From the NCBI GenBank assembly GCA_963691655.1, contig OY829327.1, forward strand, positions 87,184,019-87,248,018: 64,000 nt of DNA. The letters are read 5' to 3'. Positions 36,819 to 48,388 of this stretch are shown one piece after another. This stretch comes from Toxonevra muliebris (lineage: Eukaryota > Arthropoda > Insecta > Diptera > Pallopteridae). The notes below the pieces were generated by a model. It was given only the letters and a program-made list of their open reading frames with translations, ran no database searches and had not been told where the DNA came from. How positions within the stretch are numbered: the first letter of the stretch is position 1; each line of letters starts with the position of its first letter. A program made the position numbers and the translations under genes.

Positions 36819-37817
36819 GACGATGAACTCCACTACGCTGAACTCTCATTAACTACTGGCGGCGTTGGCGTCAGCGGCAGTGGCGTTGGCGTCACTGTTG
36901 GTGTCGGCGCACCAGTTGTAGTTGGCATTGCCGCCTCTACTGTTGTGCCCAAAAAGTCCATATCCGTGGATTGCAGCAGCAGTATGCTACTGCAGCAAGC
37001 GGGTATAAATCCAAATATGGTTGCCGGAGTAATGGTGGGCGGAAGTGGTGGTGGAACGCTGCCACATGGCTCTAGTGTACGTAAACTGCTGCCCAACATA
37101 CCTGCTACTAGTACGCTACAACGTAACAAACCGATGTCGTCATCGGGGCCACCACCTTCGTATGATTACTTCGAAGAGCCAACGATATATGCGCAAATTG
37201 ATCATTACAAAACATCAGCGGGAACAGGAGGTGGGGGCGGAGCATCGACAGGATCTATCGTTTCACCATTCCCACCATGCATAGCATCACCAGTCTCACA
37301 GGGTACACCATCAACTGTATCACCTGGCACAGTGCAAATGTATACGTTACCCTCGCATCCGGGTGGCTATCATACGCTGCCACATAATCATCATCATCAG
37401 CAACAACAACAACAACAGCAACAACAGATGCAAATGCAGCAGCAGCACCAACTCATGCAACAACAGCCGCAGCCGCAGCCACATAATGCTGCTTCAATGA
37501 TGCAAATGATGGCGGTAGCAGCCGCGGCACAAGCGCAACAACAACAAGGTGGTGGCCCTGCTGCCGTTTATCATCATGGAACGCTGCCTATGCCGCCAAC
37601 ATATCAGCAGCATCAGCAGCAACAACAGCAGTCAACTGCTGGACAAATGATGGTATCAAGCAATAGCAGCGGTCTAGCGTCGGCAACAACAACGGCAGCA
37701 GTTACGAGTCCCAGCAGTTCACTCTCTGGCTTGTCAGCGGTGGGTAAGTCATACTCACGTGAGATTGTAACGGTACGTACACCGCTCATGTACTCGCAGC
37801 AAGAGAGTTGTGTTTAA
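36819..37817 (+). CDS. Sidestep-family receptor, last exon E (cytoplasmic tail and stop)
   Basis: The acceptor CTTTACAG ends at 36818; the frame is open to TAA at 37815-37817 (332 residues). It begins DDELHYAELSLTTGG, a tyrosine motif of the YxxL type, followed by a Gly/Val-rich stretch. At about residue 385 of the partial protein lies EEPTIYAQIDHYKT, a second conserved tyrosine motif. Gly/Ser/Pro-rich sequence, a His/Gln tract (about residues 455-495, mostly CAA/CAG codons) and a second Gln tract follow. The end MYSQQESCV has Ser at -2 and Val at 0, a class I PDZ-ligand pattern. Inference: phosphotyrosine and PDZ-protein binding connect the receptor to the cytoskeleton or synaptic scaffolds. 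Confidence 0.92.
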   Translation, partial: DDELHYAELSLTTGGVGVSGSGVGVTVGVGAPVVVGIAASTVVPKKSISVDCSSSMLLQQAGINPNMVAGVMVGGSGGGTLPHGSSVRKLLPNIPATSTLQRNKPMSSSGPPPSYDYFEEPTIYAQIDHYKTSAGTGGGGGASTGSIVSPFPPCIASPVSQGTPSTVSPGTVQMYTLPSHPGGYHTLPHNHHHQQQQQQQQQQMQMQQQHQLMQQQPQPQPHNAASMMQMMAVAAAAQAQQQQGGGPAAVYHHGTLPMPPTYQQHQQQQQQSTAGQMMVSSNSSGLASATTTAAVTSPSSSLSGLSAVGKSYSREIVTVRTPLMYSQQESCV

Positions 37818-39344
37818 GATAGTCCAGGTGAAAGAGAGAGAGAGAGACCAGATTTTAGTGAGTTGTTTGTGTTTAAGTGTAAAAAGAATAGAAGTCTAAT
37901 TAATATATTGATAAGTTGAGAGAACGCAGAGAGTAAAAAGGAAAGCGATTTCTGTTTACTACAGAAGTAGTCTAAAAATAACTTAAGTGTAAACGCGTTA
38001 AACTTTTTGTTTTACTGATGCTGACCAGAAAGTTTTTGGGTTGAGCGGGAGAAAAATTACATGTGGACTTTATTGTAAATCTTGAACGACAGTCGACCAG
38101 ATCCACAAATTTTCACTTGCACTATTGTGACTTTAAAAATTTATTTTGTAAATACTTATAAAAGTTAAAATTTATTCAAAAAAAAAAAAAAAAAAAGAAG
38201 ATCTATCACTTCTGATTGAACAAATCGAAATTCACAAGAGACAAACTAAAATTAGTCGATCGTTGGTCGACGGCTATCGATAGGCGATAGTCGGTCGAGA
38301 TTGGCAATAGAGCCCTACATTTAGGTATGAAATTATTAATTTAAAATTTTAATAAAATTACCATCAAAAAGTTCAAGCGAAAACAATAAAAAAAAAAACA
38401 CTCAGCAATTACTCTATTTCAATAATGGATCAAGTGTAAAATCGACAAAATTGTCTACCATAGATTAATAGCATGCATAAATAATAAATTAATAAAAAAG
38501 TAAAATAACATAAAAAGCAAAAAGTAAGCAAAAAAAAAAAAAGACAGGAAAACAACAAATTTCAAACTATACATACACACACAAAAAAATACTTCCATTT
38601 TTGTACTAGTGACAGCAACGGAAATGACGTCACTGAAAAAAACTACATACTACAAATTAATTAAAAAAACAAAAGATACGCTGAGCAACCAGTCAGTAAC
38701 TACGTATATGCAATAACAATAAAAAAAACAACAACAATACCGCAAAATAAAACCAAAATCTCAATACACAATAAACTGAAAGCAAAAAATTGAAGAAAAA
38801 AAAAAAATGTAATACAAAGTGCTGCAAATTATTGCAAACAAATTAAACGCATTTAAAAAAAATTATGCATTTTCCGATTAAAAAGTTTAAATACATAATT
38901 TTCTTTTATTTGCTTTATTTGCCATTATTATTACTGCCACGATCCAATTACCGTAAATCAATTTATCGATTGCATAAACCTGACAACAATGAAAACCATA
39001 GATTGAAAGAGAAATGTATGCGAGAAGCCTATGAGAGAGAGAAAGAGATGCTGGGGTGATTAATAGCATTCACAATTATCAAGATATTTAATATGTTTTC
39101 ATAATAAAAAATTCAACAAAAAAAAAGTGTAGATTTTTTAAGTGGAAATTAAAAGAATTTAAATGAATCGCATTAAATGCAGCATTGCTGGAAATGAATA
39201 ATACCGAAGAATTTTTTTACTCCAACACTTAGTAGCTCTTTTCTTCCTAACTTAATTTTATTTGCATATCTTTAAATTGAAAATAAATTTCCACATACTG
39301 ATTCATTCTGGCAAAAAAATTTTGTTTTCAAAAGCAATAAGCGC
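37818..39344 (+). other. Probable 3' UTR and downstream AT-rich DNA
   Basis: No open frame of note follows the stop. AATAAA-type signals occur at about 38351, 38385, 38717 and 38770, and long A-runs are frequent, so the cleavage site cannot be chosen. A short GTCGA/ATCGAT-rich patch lies at 38255-38300. Confidence 0.5.
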
Positions 39345-39714
39345 TTAACACGTTCGCGGACACTCAAAATTGTATGGAGGTGCAAAAAGAGACACATAGC
39401 TGCAGCTTCCTTAAAGTAATCGTAATATTTAAATTTTGATTATAAACGTTTTTTCTAAGTTTTAACAATATCACATTTTATTAGTTATATACACTGAATA
39501 CTAAAGCATTTACTTTGATATATAGATCAATTCTGTTGTGGATTAAGTGGACGCTAAGGAGTGAAATTGAAAAAATCTTAATACACATTTTACCTAATAA
39601 TTTTTTTTGGGTGCAAAATTTAAAAATTTCTTTGATCTAGTTATCTTTGAAAAATATGTCAGTTGTTATTTTTAATGACAAACATGTTTATTTATTGTGA
39701 TTGTTTGATCAAAA

Positions 39715-41442
39715 TGAGTGAAGAAAAAGAAGCACGTCTTAAAATTATTAAAAATTATCAAAAAAATCCAAATTGGTCCTACAAAAAATTGGCCAAAGAA
39801 TTGAAGGTCTGCCGTCAAACTGTTTCCAATGTTATTAAACAGTTTTAGGAGAATTTGACCGCCGATAGGAAACCTGGTTCGGAAAGAAAACAAGGACCAC
39901 GTGATATTGGGAAAGCCAAGAAAATAGAAGGCATATTGAAAAGATCTCCAAACACATCTGGTAGAAAAGCTGCCCGGTTAGCCCAGTGCCCTGATTAATT
40001 GGTGCGAAAAGTTAAACCCAATGCAGGTTTGAAAACATACAAAGTCCAAAAAGTTCCAGAAAGGAATGCTGCAAAAATTTAGACGCCAAAAGTAGGGCTC
40101 GGACATTAAAATCGAATTTCATACAAAAATATTCATGTTGTATAATGGACGACGAAACGTATGTACCTGGCAGATTTTGCACAGCTTCCGGGTGAAAATT
40201 TGTATGAAGAATGTTTGAAAAAAAGACTTCTTCCTTTCCAGAGCCGTAGCCAGGATTTTTTTTCGGGGGGGTTTTCATTCCAAGAAAATTGACATTGACT
40301 TGCCATTACTGATGATGAGCCCGACCTCAAAAAAATTAACAAAAATACAAAAAATAGTCAGAGGCTCATTTTTTTCAAATGATTATCAGTGGGAATTCGG
40401 GCCATGATAAGGAATCCGGATGAGATTGGCTTATATTCCCGAAATTCGTACAGTTACTGCATTGAAAGAGGTCTTCCGAGTCGGGGTGCTCTGAGCAATA
40501 ATGGGTTAATTACATTTTAATATTGTTTCCTAAAACTTTGGAGCTGATCCACTAATACTGCCCTACATGGCTTTTGCTAGTGTTTGTGAATGAATTTTTT
40601 ATGCTGAACACAAATCTGAGTTCAAAAATCTCCCATCACGCTACGTTTTAGAAAAAATGGTATTTAAAACCCTAAAATAGAATTTTTGGCCATTTTTTTT
40701 TTAAATTGGAGAGCTGAACGGAAATTATATGCTGAATTATGCCCTTCCAAATGAGCCCTAAACCCGAAAATGTAAATCAAAAACAGTTACTGACCTAGAA
40801 AAACTATAAATGCAGAATTGCTCAGCATCACCTTCTCTTTTTGTATCCAAAGTCAAACCTCATGTCAAAAGACACAAATCGGATCTGGTCGCATAGTGTA
40901 ACTAAGATTTCAAGTTTATTTTTTTATATTTGACTTTTTAGAATTTAAACCGATGAAAGTAAAAAATATTTAAAAACTGTTCAATAGAATTTATTTGGAC
41001 TTTTTTTTCATCCACTGGCAATTAATATAAAAAAATAGAAGAAAGTTTCCACAATTGGGGGGGGGGGGGAAGGGGGGAGGGGGTCAGAACCCCTAAATAC
41101 GGCCTTGTTTCTTTCACAAGAAAGCACATATGTCCACATATTTTTGGCCCGGTTTGGCATCATGTCACTACGGCAAGAAAGCTTTGGAGTGGTACCAAAG
41201 TAATAACATAGTTTTTGTACCAAGAGAGGCCAATCCTCCAAATTGTCCGGAGCTAAGACCAGTGGAGAGATATTGGGCTCTTGTGAAAAGAAACTTAAAG
41301 AGCACAGAAAAGGTGTCCTAAAATATCGAAGATTTTAAAAGGAGATGGGCAAACTGTTCGAAAAAGGTGTCTGAAACAACTATCAAATCTCTAATGGAAG
41401 GCTTACAAAAAAAGGTCCACGAGCTCATAAATAGTGGTTAGA
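39715..41442 (+). pseudogene. Tc1-type transposase relic interrupted by a hAT element
   Basis: The frame begins MSEEKEARLKIIKNYQKNPN (39715) with a helix-turn-helix, then a stop at 39846-39848. It continues in several frames through GRKAARLAQC and DDETYV (first Asp, near 40150). There is then an internal deletion to YEECLKKRLLPF, where the hAT element is inserted at 40239. After it, FWPGLASCHYGKKALEWY has Gly where the second catalytic Asp is expected (WPDLA in the relative at 31315). CPELRPVERYWALVKRN carries the terminal Glu. Stops, frameshifts, deletion and the lost Asp make it inactive. Confidence 0.85.
40239..41107 (+). mobile_element. hAT-type non-autonomous element, copy 3
   Basis: The ends CAGAGCCGTAGCCAGG and the complement of CAAGGCCGTATTTAGG bound 869 bp. 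Flanking 8-mers TTCCTTTC (40231-40238) and TTTCTTTC (41108-41115) match at seven positions. Its interior is closely similar to copy 4 at 55755. Confidence 0.88.
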
Positions 41443-41686
41443 ACTATAAAAGTTATATTTTTCTGTAATTTTTAAAATATTATCAATTAAATAAAAAAAA
41501 AAAATCAAAACTTTAAGATCAACCGTTTAAAAATTATTGAGTTTTATATATGTTAAGATTTTTTCGATCTCACTCCTTAAATAGAATGTCGAATTTTGTA
41601 TTATGGATTTGAATCCTATAGCATTCATGTCATATTGTGAGACCATGAAAATGGATGGGTATCATTCACGTCCGCGAGCGTGTTAA

Positions 41687-43381
41687 GTCTGAAAATCTCA
41701 TTTCGAGTAAACACGATTTGAAGTTAATGTGCTTGGTTGCCACTCTATGTAAACGAATACTTTTCCTTTTTTATAACTTTTGTTTTAAAAAACATATAAT
41801 TTCGGGAATTTCACACGATAGCATTTATAACTCAATTCTGCCTTAAGTCAACTTAAGCGTTTATTGTTTTCGACCACCAAATTTTCCATACTCATTCAAA
41901 AATTTAAAAATGTTTCCAATTATTTCCAGCAATATTTCTATTTTTTTCCTGCAATCGTAACAAAATTTGTATCATGTTTATAACACAAGCAGAATAAATT
42001 AAAAATATAACTTTAAAATGTTCCTTCCTTAAATTTTAAGGCAAATCAAAAACCAATGAGAAAGAGCATGTAAATTTTTAAACTCTCTTTTTGACTACAA
42101 AAAACAATTGATTGAAGAGTGCGATAGAGCGCAAGAAAACAATTTGAAAAACCATGTCAATATAAAATGTAAAATGTTTGTAAATGTATAAAAAATATAT
42201 TATTCAATTTAAACCAAATTAAATAAATTGTACATAAATACATTAACTAGTAATAAATTCAAGAATTTCTTAGATATATATATACGATTTTGGCAAAATT
42301 TTCAAATAATAACTTTGAAATCTTAACTTAAAAACACTCTTGAAATAATTTTTAGTGTAAACTTTAGCAATAATCTTACACATGTAAATATTAAATTTTC
42401 ATCATTATTCAAAATATAATTGTAATGAAATTCGTTTGTAAAACAAAAACTAACATATTTGTTATCATTTTCCATTGCCTCGTTTCAATTTTTAGCAAAG
42501 TACTTTTACAATTAAAAATCAAGTAACTCTTGAATAGTTTTCAAATAATTAACTGAATATAAGAAACATTTTTTTTTTTAGCCAATTCATTAGTTTAATA
42601 ATAATAATAATAATGATTAAGTATAAAATGTAATGCATTTAGCAGAATTTGAATTGATAAGCGACAACAAAAATGAGAAAAAAAAATCTAAAATAGAATC
42701 ATCATCATTATCATCAATCTAAAACAATAACTGCACTTTGTAAGATATTGTTAATTTTTATGTTTAAATATAAAAACAAACATTTTAGGCTAATACAAAA
42801 AAAAAATAAAAAAATAATAAAAAATTAAAAAAAAAAACCTGTTTAAAACTTTTTAAGATTTTTTAAAAAACTTAATTCAACAAATAAAAACAACAAAACT
42901 TTGAAGTGATTTCTTTAAGATATAAAAACTAAAAAACAAAAAAGGAAAGAAACAAATCTAACGATAAGTAAAATAAAATTAATTAAATTTAAACCATTCT
43001 GACAGAAATTAACTTCTTGTAAAATAATTGAAAAACCCAAAAACATGTGAAAAGAAATAAGAGAAATAAATTATAAATAATATTTTATGTTATTTTAAGC
43101 ACTACTAAAACAAGGAAAAAATTTAAAAAAATAAATCACAAAAAATATAATATAAAAAACAAAAATAAGTCATGGTGTTTTATTTGCGGTGTAAGAGAAA
43201 TTATGAATACGAATTTAAAGCAAATTCCAGCATTTGAAAATCCCCCAGTGAAGGAAGCATGAAGAAGAACTTAGGTCCATGTTCCTTCTTCTCATTCAGG
43301 AGCAACGATGATCATGGTAAATTAAATAATTAAACTAATCTCAACTCGATTTGGAACAATTCTTTTTTACAGGAAACGTGT

Positions 43382-43387
<6 letters not shown>
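41687..43387. other. AT-rich intergenic stretch without recognisable genes
   Basis: The sequence is very A-rich (notably 42550-43160, with many AATAAA-like strings). No inverted repeats or coding frames stood out. It could include distal 3' UTR sequence of the sidestep-family gene, but nothing proves this. Confidence 0.5.
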
Positions 43388-43432
<45 letters not shown>

Positions 43433-43434
43433 GA
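43388..43434. repeat. (GA)n microsatellite
   Basis: About 47 bp of nearly uninterrupted GA repeats, with single interruptions near the end. Confidence 0.95.
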
Positions 43435-43922
43435 GATCAATAACAAACCCGAATTTTCGCTCTGTTCATAATATATTTCTTCATAATTGCCGTATACAAT
43501 TTGATAGGTCTTGTTATAACTGTAAATGCTTACAAAGTTTTAAAACATCATAAAAAAGATTTAATTGAAAATTAAATTGCGCACACACACACACATATAT
43601 ATGCATGAATACAAGAAGTAACCACATAAGTGTTCGACCGAAGGTGATTTTTTGGCCGAAGCCGAAGCCGAACTTCGGCCGAAGCGGAAGACCGAAGGAT
43701 TTTTAAAATATAAAAAATAAAAATCTGAAAGTAAATTTTTTCTACTTGTGTATTTGCAAACATATACAGGAAAATATAAATAGTAGATACTCCAAATAAA
43801 AAACTGGCCAGTAATACTAAATAACTGTTCACTGTCGAAGGAGCTGACAAATATTATTTATTTCAAAAATCATTTAAAAATTTTTTTTACGTCAAAATAT
43901 ACAGTTACATCGACTATATATC

Positions 43923-44796
43923 CAAAAGCGGATACAAGGGGGGAACAGGGGGAAATTTCCCCTTCCCCCCAAAAGATTTTCAAACACTTAAAAATTTAAT
44001 AACTTAAACAGGCAAAAAGGTGAACACAATTAGTTATTGGTGTTCATTAAACCACTTTCCTTCTCTATGGAAATGTGCTGAAATCAAATAAACCTGAAAA
44101 CTCAGTGTCTCCATATAGACCTATAAGTTTGCTGGCAATATTCTCGAAAATATTCGAAGTAGTAGATTGCTAATAATACAAGAAAATAAGAATATAGTTC
44201 CGAATCACCAATCGTCATAAGCACGGGACTCCTGAGAAATATCATCAATATTATCACTAACTTTCTGGAACGCAAAAAAAATTGCTCTGCCATATTTTTG
44301 GACATTCAAGATGCATTCGAAAAGTTTGTGCATCAAAGGCTGTTATACAAATTTTATTTGGTCTTAAAGTCCTATCATTCTATGTCAAAGTAAATGATGA
44401 AACATTAGCCGAATGTCGGAGTACGACAGGGCAATGTTCTGGGTCCTGCTCTTTATTCGATTTTCACCTGCGACTTGCCTGAAACTGAAGGTGTTACTAT
44501 AGCTACTTATCCAGACGATACTGCCATTTTAGCGTCAAATGAATCTCCTACAGAAGCTGCTAATCTAGTTCAGAAACAGCACGACGACGTTCAACAATGG
44601 TTATTTCGTGGATGAATGCTTGACTGTAGTTCCATCTGCTTCAGGTTCGATTCCCAGATGAGGTAAAATTCTTAAAAGAAACCATACACGAACGAGAGAA
44701 AAACGGTCCAGCCCGCGTTTTGGCGTTTTGGTTCATATGGAAAATGTTTATTTTTTATTTCCCCCACCCCAAAAATGTTTACTGTATCCGCCACTG
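43923..44796. mobile_element. hAT-like TIR element containing a LINE fragment
   Basis: CAAAAGCGGATACAAGGGG at 43923 is mirrored by TGTATCCGCCACTG ending at 44796, with G- or C-rich tracts just inside. The 8-bp flanks TATATATC and ATATATCT agree only after a one-base shift, so the border is uncertain. The interior is occupied by reverse-transcriptase coding remnants. Confidence 0.5.
44040..44613 (+). pseudogene. Non-LTR retrotransposon reverse-transcriptase fragment (jockey-like)
   Basis: Frames on the + strand give PYRPISLLAIFSKIFE (about 44112), a finger/palm block, then FLDIQDAFEKF (about 44296), the first catalytic Asp region. Next is GNVLGPALYSIFTCDLP (about 44430) and finally YPDDTAILASNESPTEA (about 44505). 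That last block is the catalytic YxDD box, with Pro in place of the usual Ala. Frameshifts and stops separate these pieces and both ORF ends are missing. Clade assignment to jockey-like LINEs is from motif resemblance only. Confidence 0.75.
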
Positions 44797-44938
44797 ATAT
44801 ATCTGTAGAACGACTGCCGTTCAATGAAACCTGTGTCAAAAAAAAAGTTGGCCCATGGCTGTCATGCTTCTGCTTATCTAAAATCAAAGATTGAATCACC
44901 GTATTAATCGATAGACCTGTAGCCGGAACCAGAATTAA

Positions 44939-45399
44939 CTCTCTAGTTCCCAAATTTTTGATTGATTTAAAAAAAATTGGGATTGACAAATTTTAATTTA
45001 AAAATCATAAATCTGATTTCAAAATCCCAAAAAATTTAATGGGCGTGGTTTTATGAAGCCGGAAAAGTTGAATACCTAAAAGTGTTTATTGTTGAATAAA
45101 CTTTTTATCAATTTTTTTTTAAATAACTAAATATTTTGTATAAAAAATCTAAATTCCTAGCTACTCACAGCTAGTTTTTTTATCTGGCTAGTATGACGGG
45201 AAGTATTTTATTCCTTTTTTTTTATTTTTATCTCAAATTCAAACAAATAATTAATTTTGCTGTTTTTGACAAATTTTTACTTTGACTTTCGCTAACATCA
45301 TAAAAACTCATAACTGATGCATTTTTTTAAAAACTTGCGAAATTCCATAATTCGCGTTTTGATGAAGGCTGTCTAGAGACACGCTTGGGAACTAGAGGG
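44939..45399. mobile_element. TTAA-type (piggyBac-like) MITE
   Basis: CTCTCTAGTTCCCA at 44939 is mirrored by TGGGAACTAGAGGG ending 45399, flanked by TTAA at 44935-44938 and 45400-45403. Its 461 bp are non-coding. It sits inside the 43629-46272 element. Confidence 0.75.
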
Positions 45400-46787
45400 T
45401 TAAGTAAACATATTGAAAATTAAATTTTTGGGATAGTTTTATTGTACTTATGTTCTTTTAGTTAAGTCGTTAAAAGTTTGTATTTTTATCTATCTAGTTT
45501 TGAAAATAAGTATTTGATTTTTGTGATTTTTAAGAAAATTGAAATAAAAATCATTGAGAGATATCACAATGATCCTGGTTCGGACGGAGTAGAACTACAA
45601 ATGCATTGAAGATACGATGAAAATTTAAGAGCAATCAGTTCATTGGTTTTGGAGAAAAACTAGTTTCAAAGTTCAAATATGCATGACTGTTGTATCAGAG
45701 CCTGCAAATAAACATCTGTAACTTTCAATCGACTGTGAATTTCAAAGAATCCCTTTACACATATATTCTAGGGCGATTTTAGCCAAAACAATTTTCAATT
45801 TATTTGACCTCCTTGAAAGCAAAAAAAGAAGTGAAGCGCCAGTAATGGAAAATGTCGGTTTCTCTAACAATTTACGCTTCTTTTCAATACGCTTCAAGTC
45901 TTCCTTAAAAAGTAAAAAAGTTTGGCTTGCTTCTGCTGCCTCAAATTGTATTAGCTCCAGCAGGTTGTTCGTTAAAAAAAACTCGCTGATAACTGTTTGT
46001 ACGGTAGTAAATCTGTGGGTTACTTCAAAAGTAAAAATGGAACAAGCAAATGGAGAAAATTTAACACAGAAATTGTAATGTAAATAATTGATATAACCAC
46101 TTCACATTTATTTATTTGTATAAATTTTTACTGCCAATCTGTAGTAAAAATTATTATAAAATAAAATGCTTATAATGTTCGGCTTCGGCAAAATACTTCG
46201 GCCACTTTTTGCCGAAGCCGAGGGTGCAATTTTAGGCCGAAGAACCGAAGCCGAATATTCGGTCGGACACTAAACCACATATGAGACATTGTGGCTCTTG
46301 CAAAAAAGCGATAAAAAATTATACTCATATCTTTTTAATTTTTTTTTTTTATAGCTTCAACAACTTTTGTAATTTTGTTCAATTTTTTCTTTATTTCTTT
46401 TTCAGAACAACGAAAATGCAATAAAAAATATGTTTTTCATTAATAATGTTGCAATGTCTCAGCATCAGCAGCAATTTTTTTTATGACAAAGACTTCATCA
46501 CTGTTATTAAAATCTGTTTTCCACGAAGTATGCTGTTGAATCGACATATGGCTCATAGATGACCATGCCTGCGTGTTCTAAAACATTCACATGTTTTTTG
46601 AAAATGTTTGAAGTGGAATGAGCATTTTTAATGACTTTTTCGTTTTTTTTATTGGTAGAAAATCTGCAGAGAAGAAATTCTTTTGATTTTCTTTAAGTGT
46701 GAGTGGTTTGTAAATGATCGATTAATATTGAGCAAATCATAATCTTCTTCTTCTGCACTTACACTCTAGACTTGAACCTTAACAAGT

Positions 46788-46859
46788 CGTCGCCTGAGAA
46801 TTGATTTGGCGTATGTGTGTTTAAATTCATATACCTATACGCCAAATCAATTCTCAGGC
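46788..46859. repeat. Short hairpin element, copy 3
   Basis: CGTCGCCTGAGAATTGATTT and AAATCAATTCTCAGGC repeat the hairpin of 15021 and 16957. The loop is in the opposite orientation (CATATACCTATACG here, CGTATAGGTATATG there). The last few bases of the stem are missing. Its occurrence outside the 14.7-17.8 kb duplication shows that it is a dispersed element. Confidence 0.7.
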
Positions 46860-47108
46860 ACAGATCTTTTTTTTTTTAATGCCGGCAATCCCAAATTAAA
46901 GTTCCCTCTGCTCATCTTCTCCAAATGTTTATCCAAATAAACTTTTGCTCTCGGCTTAACAGCAAAACTGAAGAGAAGCACTTATTAGTGCACAGCGTGT
47001 ACTAATAAGAAAATTGAGTTGTACTGGTTCAATGGCCCAAAACGACATGAAATTGTGTTTTTCTCTAAACTAGAATTTCAGACAATTTTATTCATGTTGC
47101 TACATATA

Positions 47109-48386
47109 AATGGTTTTCCATTAAGGACATAACAATTTTATCTATTAATAAAATACAGAATTTTTTGAGATATTGAGTTCAAATTTATTGTGGGTGTAGT
47201 GCAAGCATTACATTTTATGAATGAAATTCGATTTTGGTCATATGACCACCACGATACCGTTTACAGCGATCGATTCTTTGGACCCAATTTTCCAGCACTC
47301 TCGCGCATATTTCGACCAGAACGTTGGCAATTTCGCGTTTGATATTGTCTTTGATCTCGTCTAAAGTTGCTGGCTTGTTGGCATTGACCACTGACTTGAT
47401 ATAGCCTCATAAAAAGAAATCCAATGGCGTTAGATCGCATGAACGAGGCGGCCATTCCACCGGACCATTTCTCGAGATAACACGTTCACCGAATTTGACT
47501 TTCAATAAATCGATTGTGATGCGTGCTGTGTGGCTAGTGGCACCGTCTTGTTGAAACCACATATCGTTGATGTCAAGCTCATCCAATTCTGGTCACAAAT
47601 AATCTTCCAACATAACACGATACACGATAGCGCCCTCCATTGACGGTAACATGACGGTCGTTTTTATCCACGAAAAAATATGGCCCAATCACACCTGCGG
47701 CATGAACCATGAACCGCACCAAACAGTAACTTTTTGCGGGTGCAAAGGTGTCTCAAGAAGCACATGTCAGTTTGTTGCTGATCAATAACGTATATTTTGT
47801 TTATTAACAACGACATTGAGCCAGAAATGAGCTTCGTCACTGAAGATGATTTTTCGATGAAATTCTTCATTTTCTGCAAGCTTTGCCAGAGCCCAATTGG
47901 AGAAGTTTCGGCGTTTCAAATGATCAAGTGGCTTTAGTTCTTGAGTCAATTTCATCTTGTAAACATGTGTGCCGAGATCTTTTCGCAAAATACGCCACAG
48001 TGTCGTTCGAGCGATGGTTATTTTGAATCGATACACTCACGGCTGCGATATTTTCTTCGCTTCGAGCGGTATGATGTCTTTTTGACATCGGAACATTCAA
48101 TAGTGAAAATGTGGATTCAAATTTATCCACTATAGCACGCATAGCCTATCGGATGGGACGATTATTACGACTGAAAATTGGAGTAACCGCTCTTAAAGTG
48201 TCGACCAACGACTCACAATTTTGGTAGTAATTTTTAATAATTTCCAAACGTTGCTGGTTCGTGAACTTAACCATGATGAAAATGTTGACTTTAACTAAAC
48301 TTTTGACATTGACAGTTTATTAAAAAAGTATAAAGGTGCGTTTATATAAAGATACGAAATTGTTATGTCCCTAATGGAAAACCCTT
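47109..48386 (-). mobile_element. mariner-type element, near full length
   Basis: AATGGTTTTCCATTAAGGAC at 47109 is mirrored by GTCCCTAATGGAAAACCCTT ending at 48386, with TA on both sides (47107-47108 and 48387-48388). Length is 1278 bp. Confidence 0.88.
47215..48274 (-). pseudogene. mariner-type DDD transposase, frameshifted
   Basis: The minus-strand start at 48274 reads MVKFTNQQRLEIIKNYY. Later frames give the linker NVPMSKRHHTARSEENIAAV, then LWRILRKDLGTHVYKMKLTQ, and IIFSDEAHFWLN with the first catalytic Asp. DMWFQQDGATSHTAR carries the second and RSCDLTPLDFFL the third; the next Trp codon has become TGA. The end MTKIEFHS precedes a stop at 47215-47217. All domains are represented, but several frameshifts and stops break it. 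This type is widespread in insect genomes. Confidence 0.88.
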
Positions 48387-48388
48387 TA

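Larger units (their letters stand above)
39557..41577 (+). mobile_element. Tc1-type element split by a hAT-type insertion
   Basis: AGGAGTGAAATTGAAAAAAT at 39557 is mirrored by ATTTTTTCGATCTCACTCCT ending at 41577, with TA at 39555-39556 and 41578-41579. It is related to the element at 31081-32344 by its transposase. Minus the 877-bp insertion it is about 1.14 kb, so some internal sequence is lost. Confidence 0.88.
39349..41682. mobile_element. TTAA-type (piggyBac-like) MITE split by a Tc1-type insertion
   Basis: CACGTTCGCGGAC at 39349 is mirrored by GTCCGCGAGCGTG ending at 41682, both flanked by TTAA (39345-39348 and 41683-41686). Without the inner elements it is only about 310 bp. It is the outer shell of a three-level nest. 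Confidence 0.75.
43629..46272. mobile_element. TIR element with a perfect 9-bp TSD and GGCCGAAG-rich ends
   Basis: AGTGTTCGACCGAAGG at 43629 is mirrored by TTCGGTCGGACACTA ending at 46272. Identical 9-mers AACCACATA flank it (43620-43628 and 46273-46281). Both ends carry clusters of the hexamer GCCGAA or its complement over about 60-100 bp. No transposase of its own is visible. Inside are a hAT-like element with a LINE fragment and a TTAA-type MITE. Superfamily unresolved. Confidence 0.75.

Noticed and set aside
36833..37129. 98-codon Pro/Thr-rich frame on the minus strand
   Set aside because: It is the antisense shadow of the Gly/Val/Ser-rich last exon of the sidestep-family gene.
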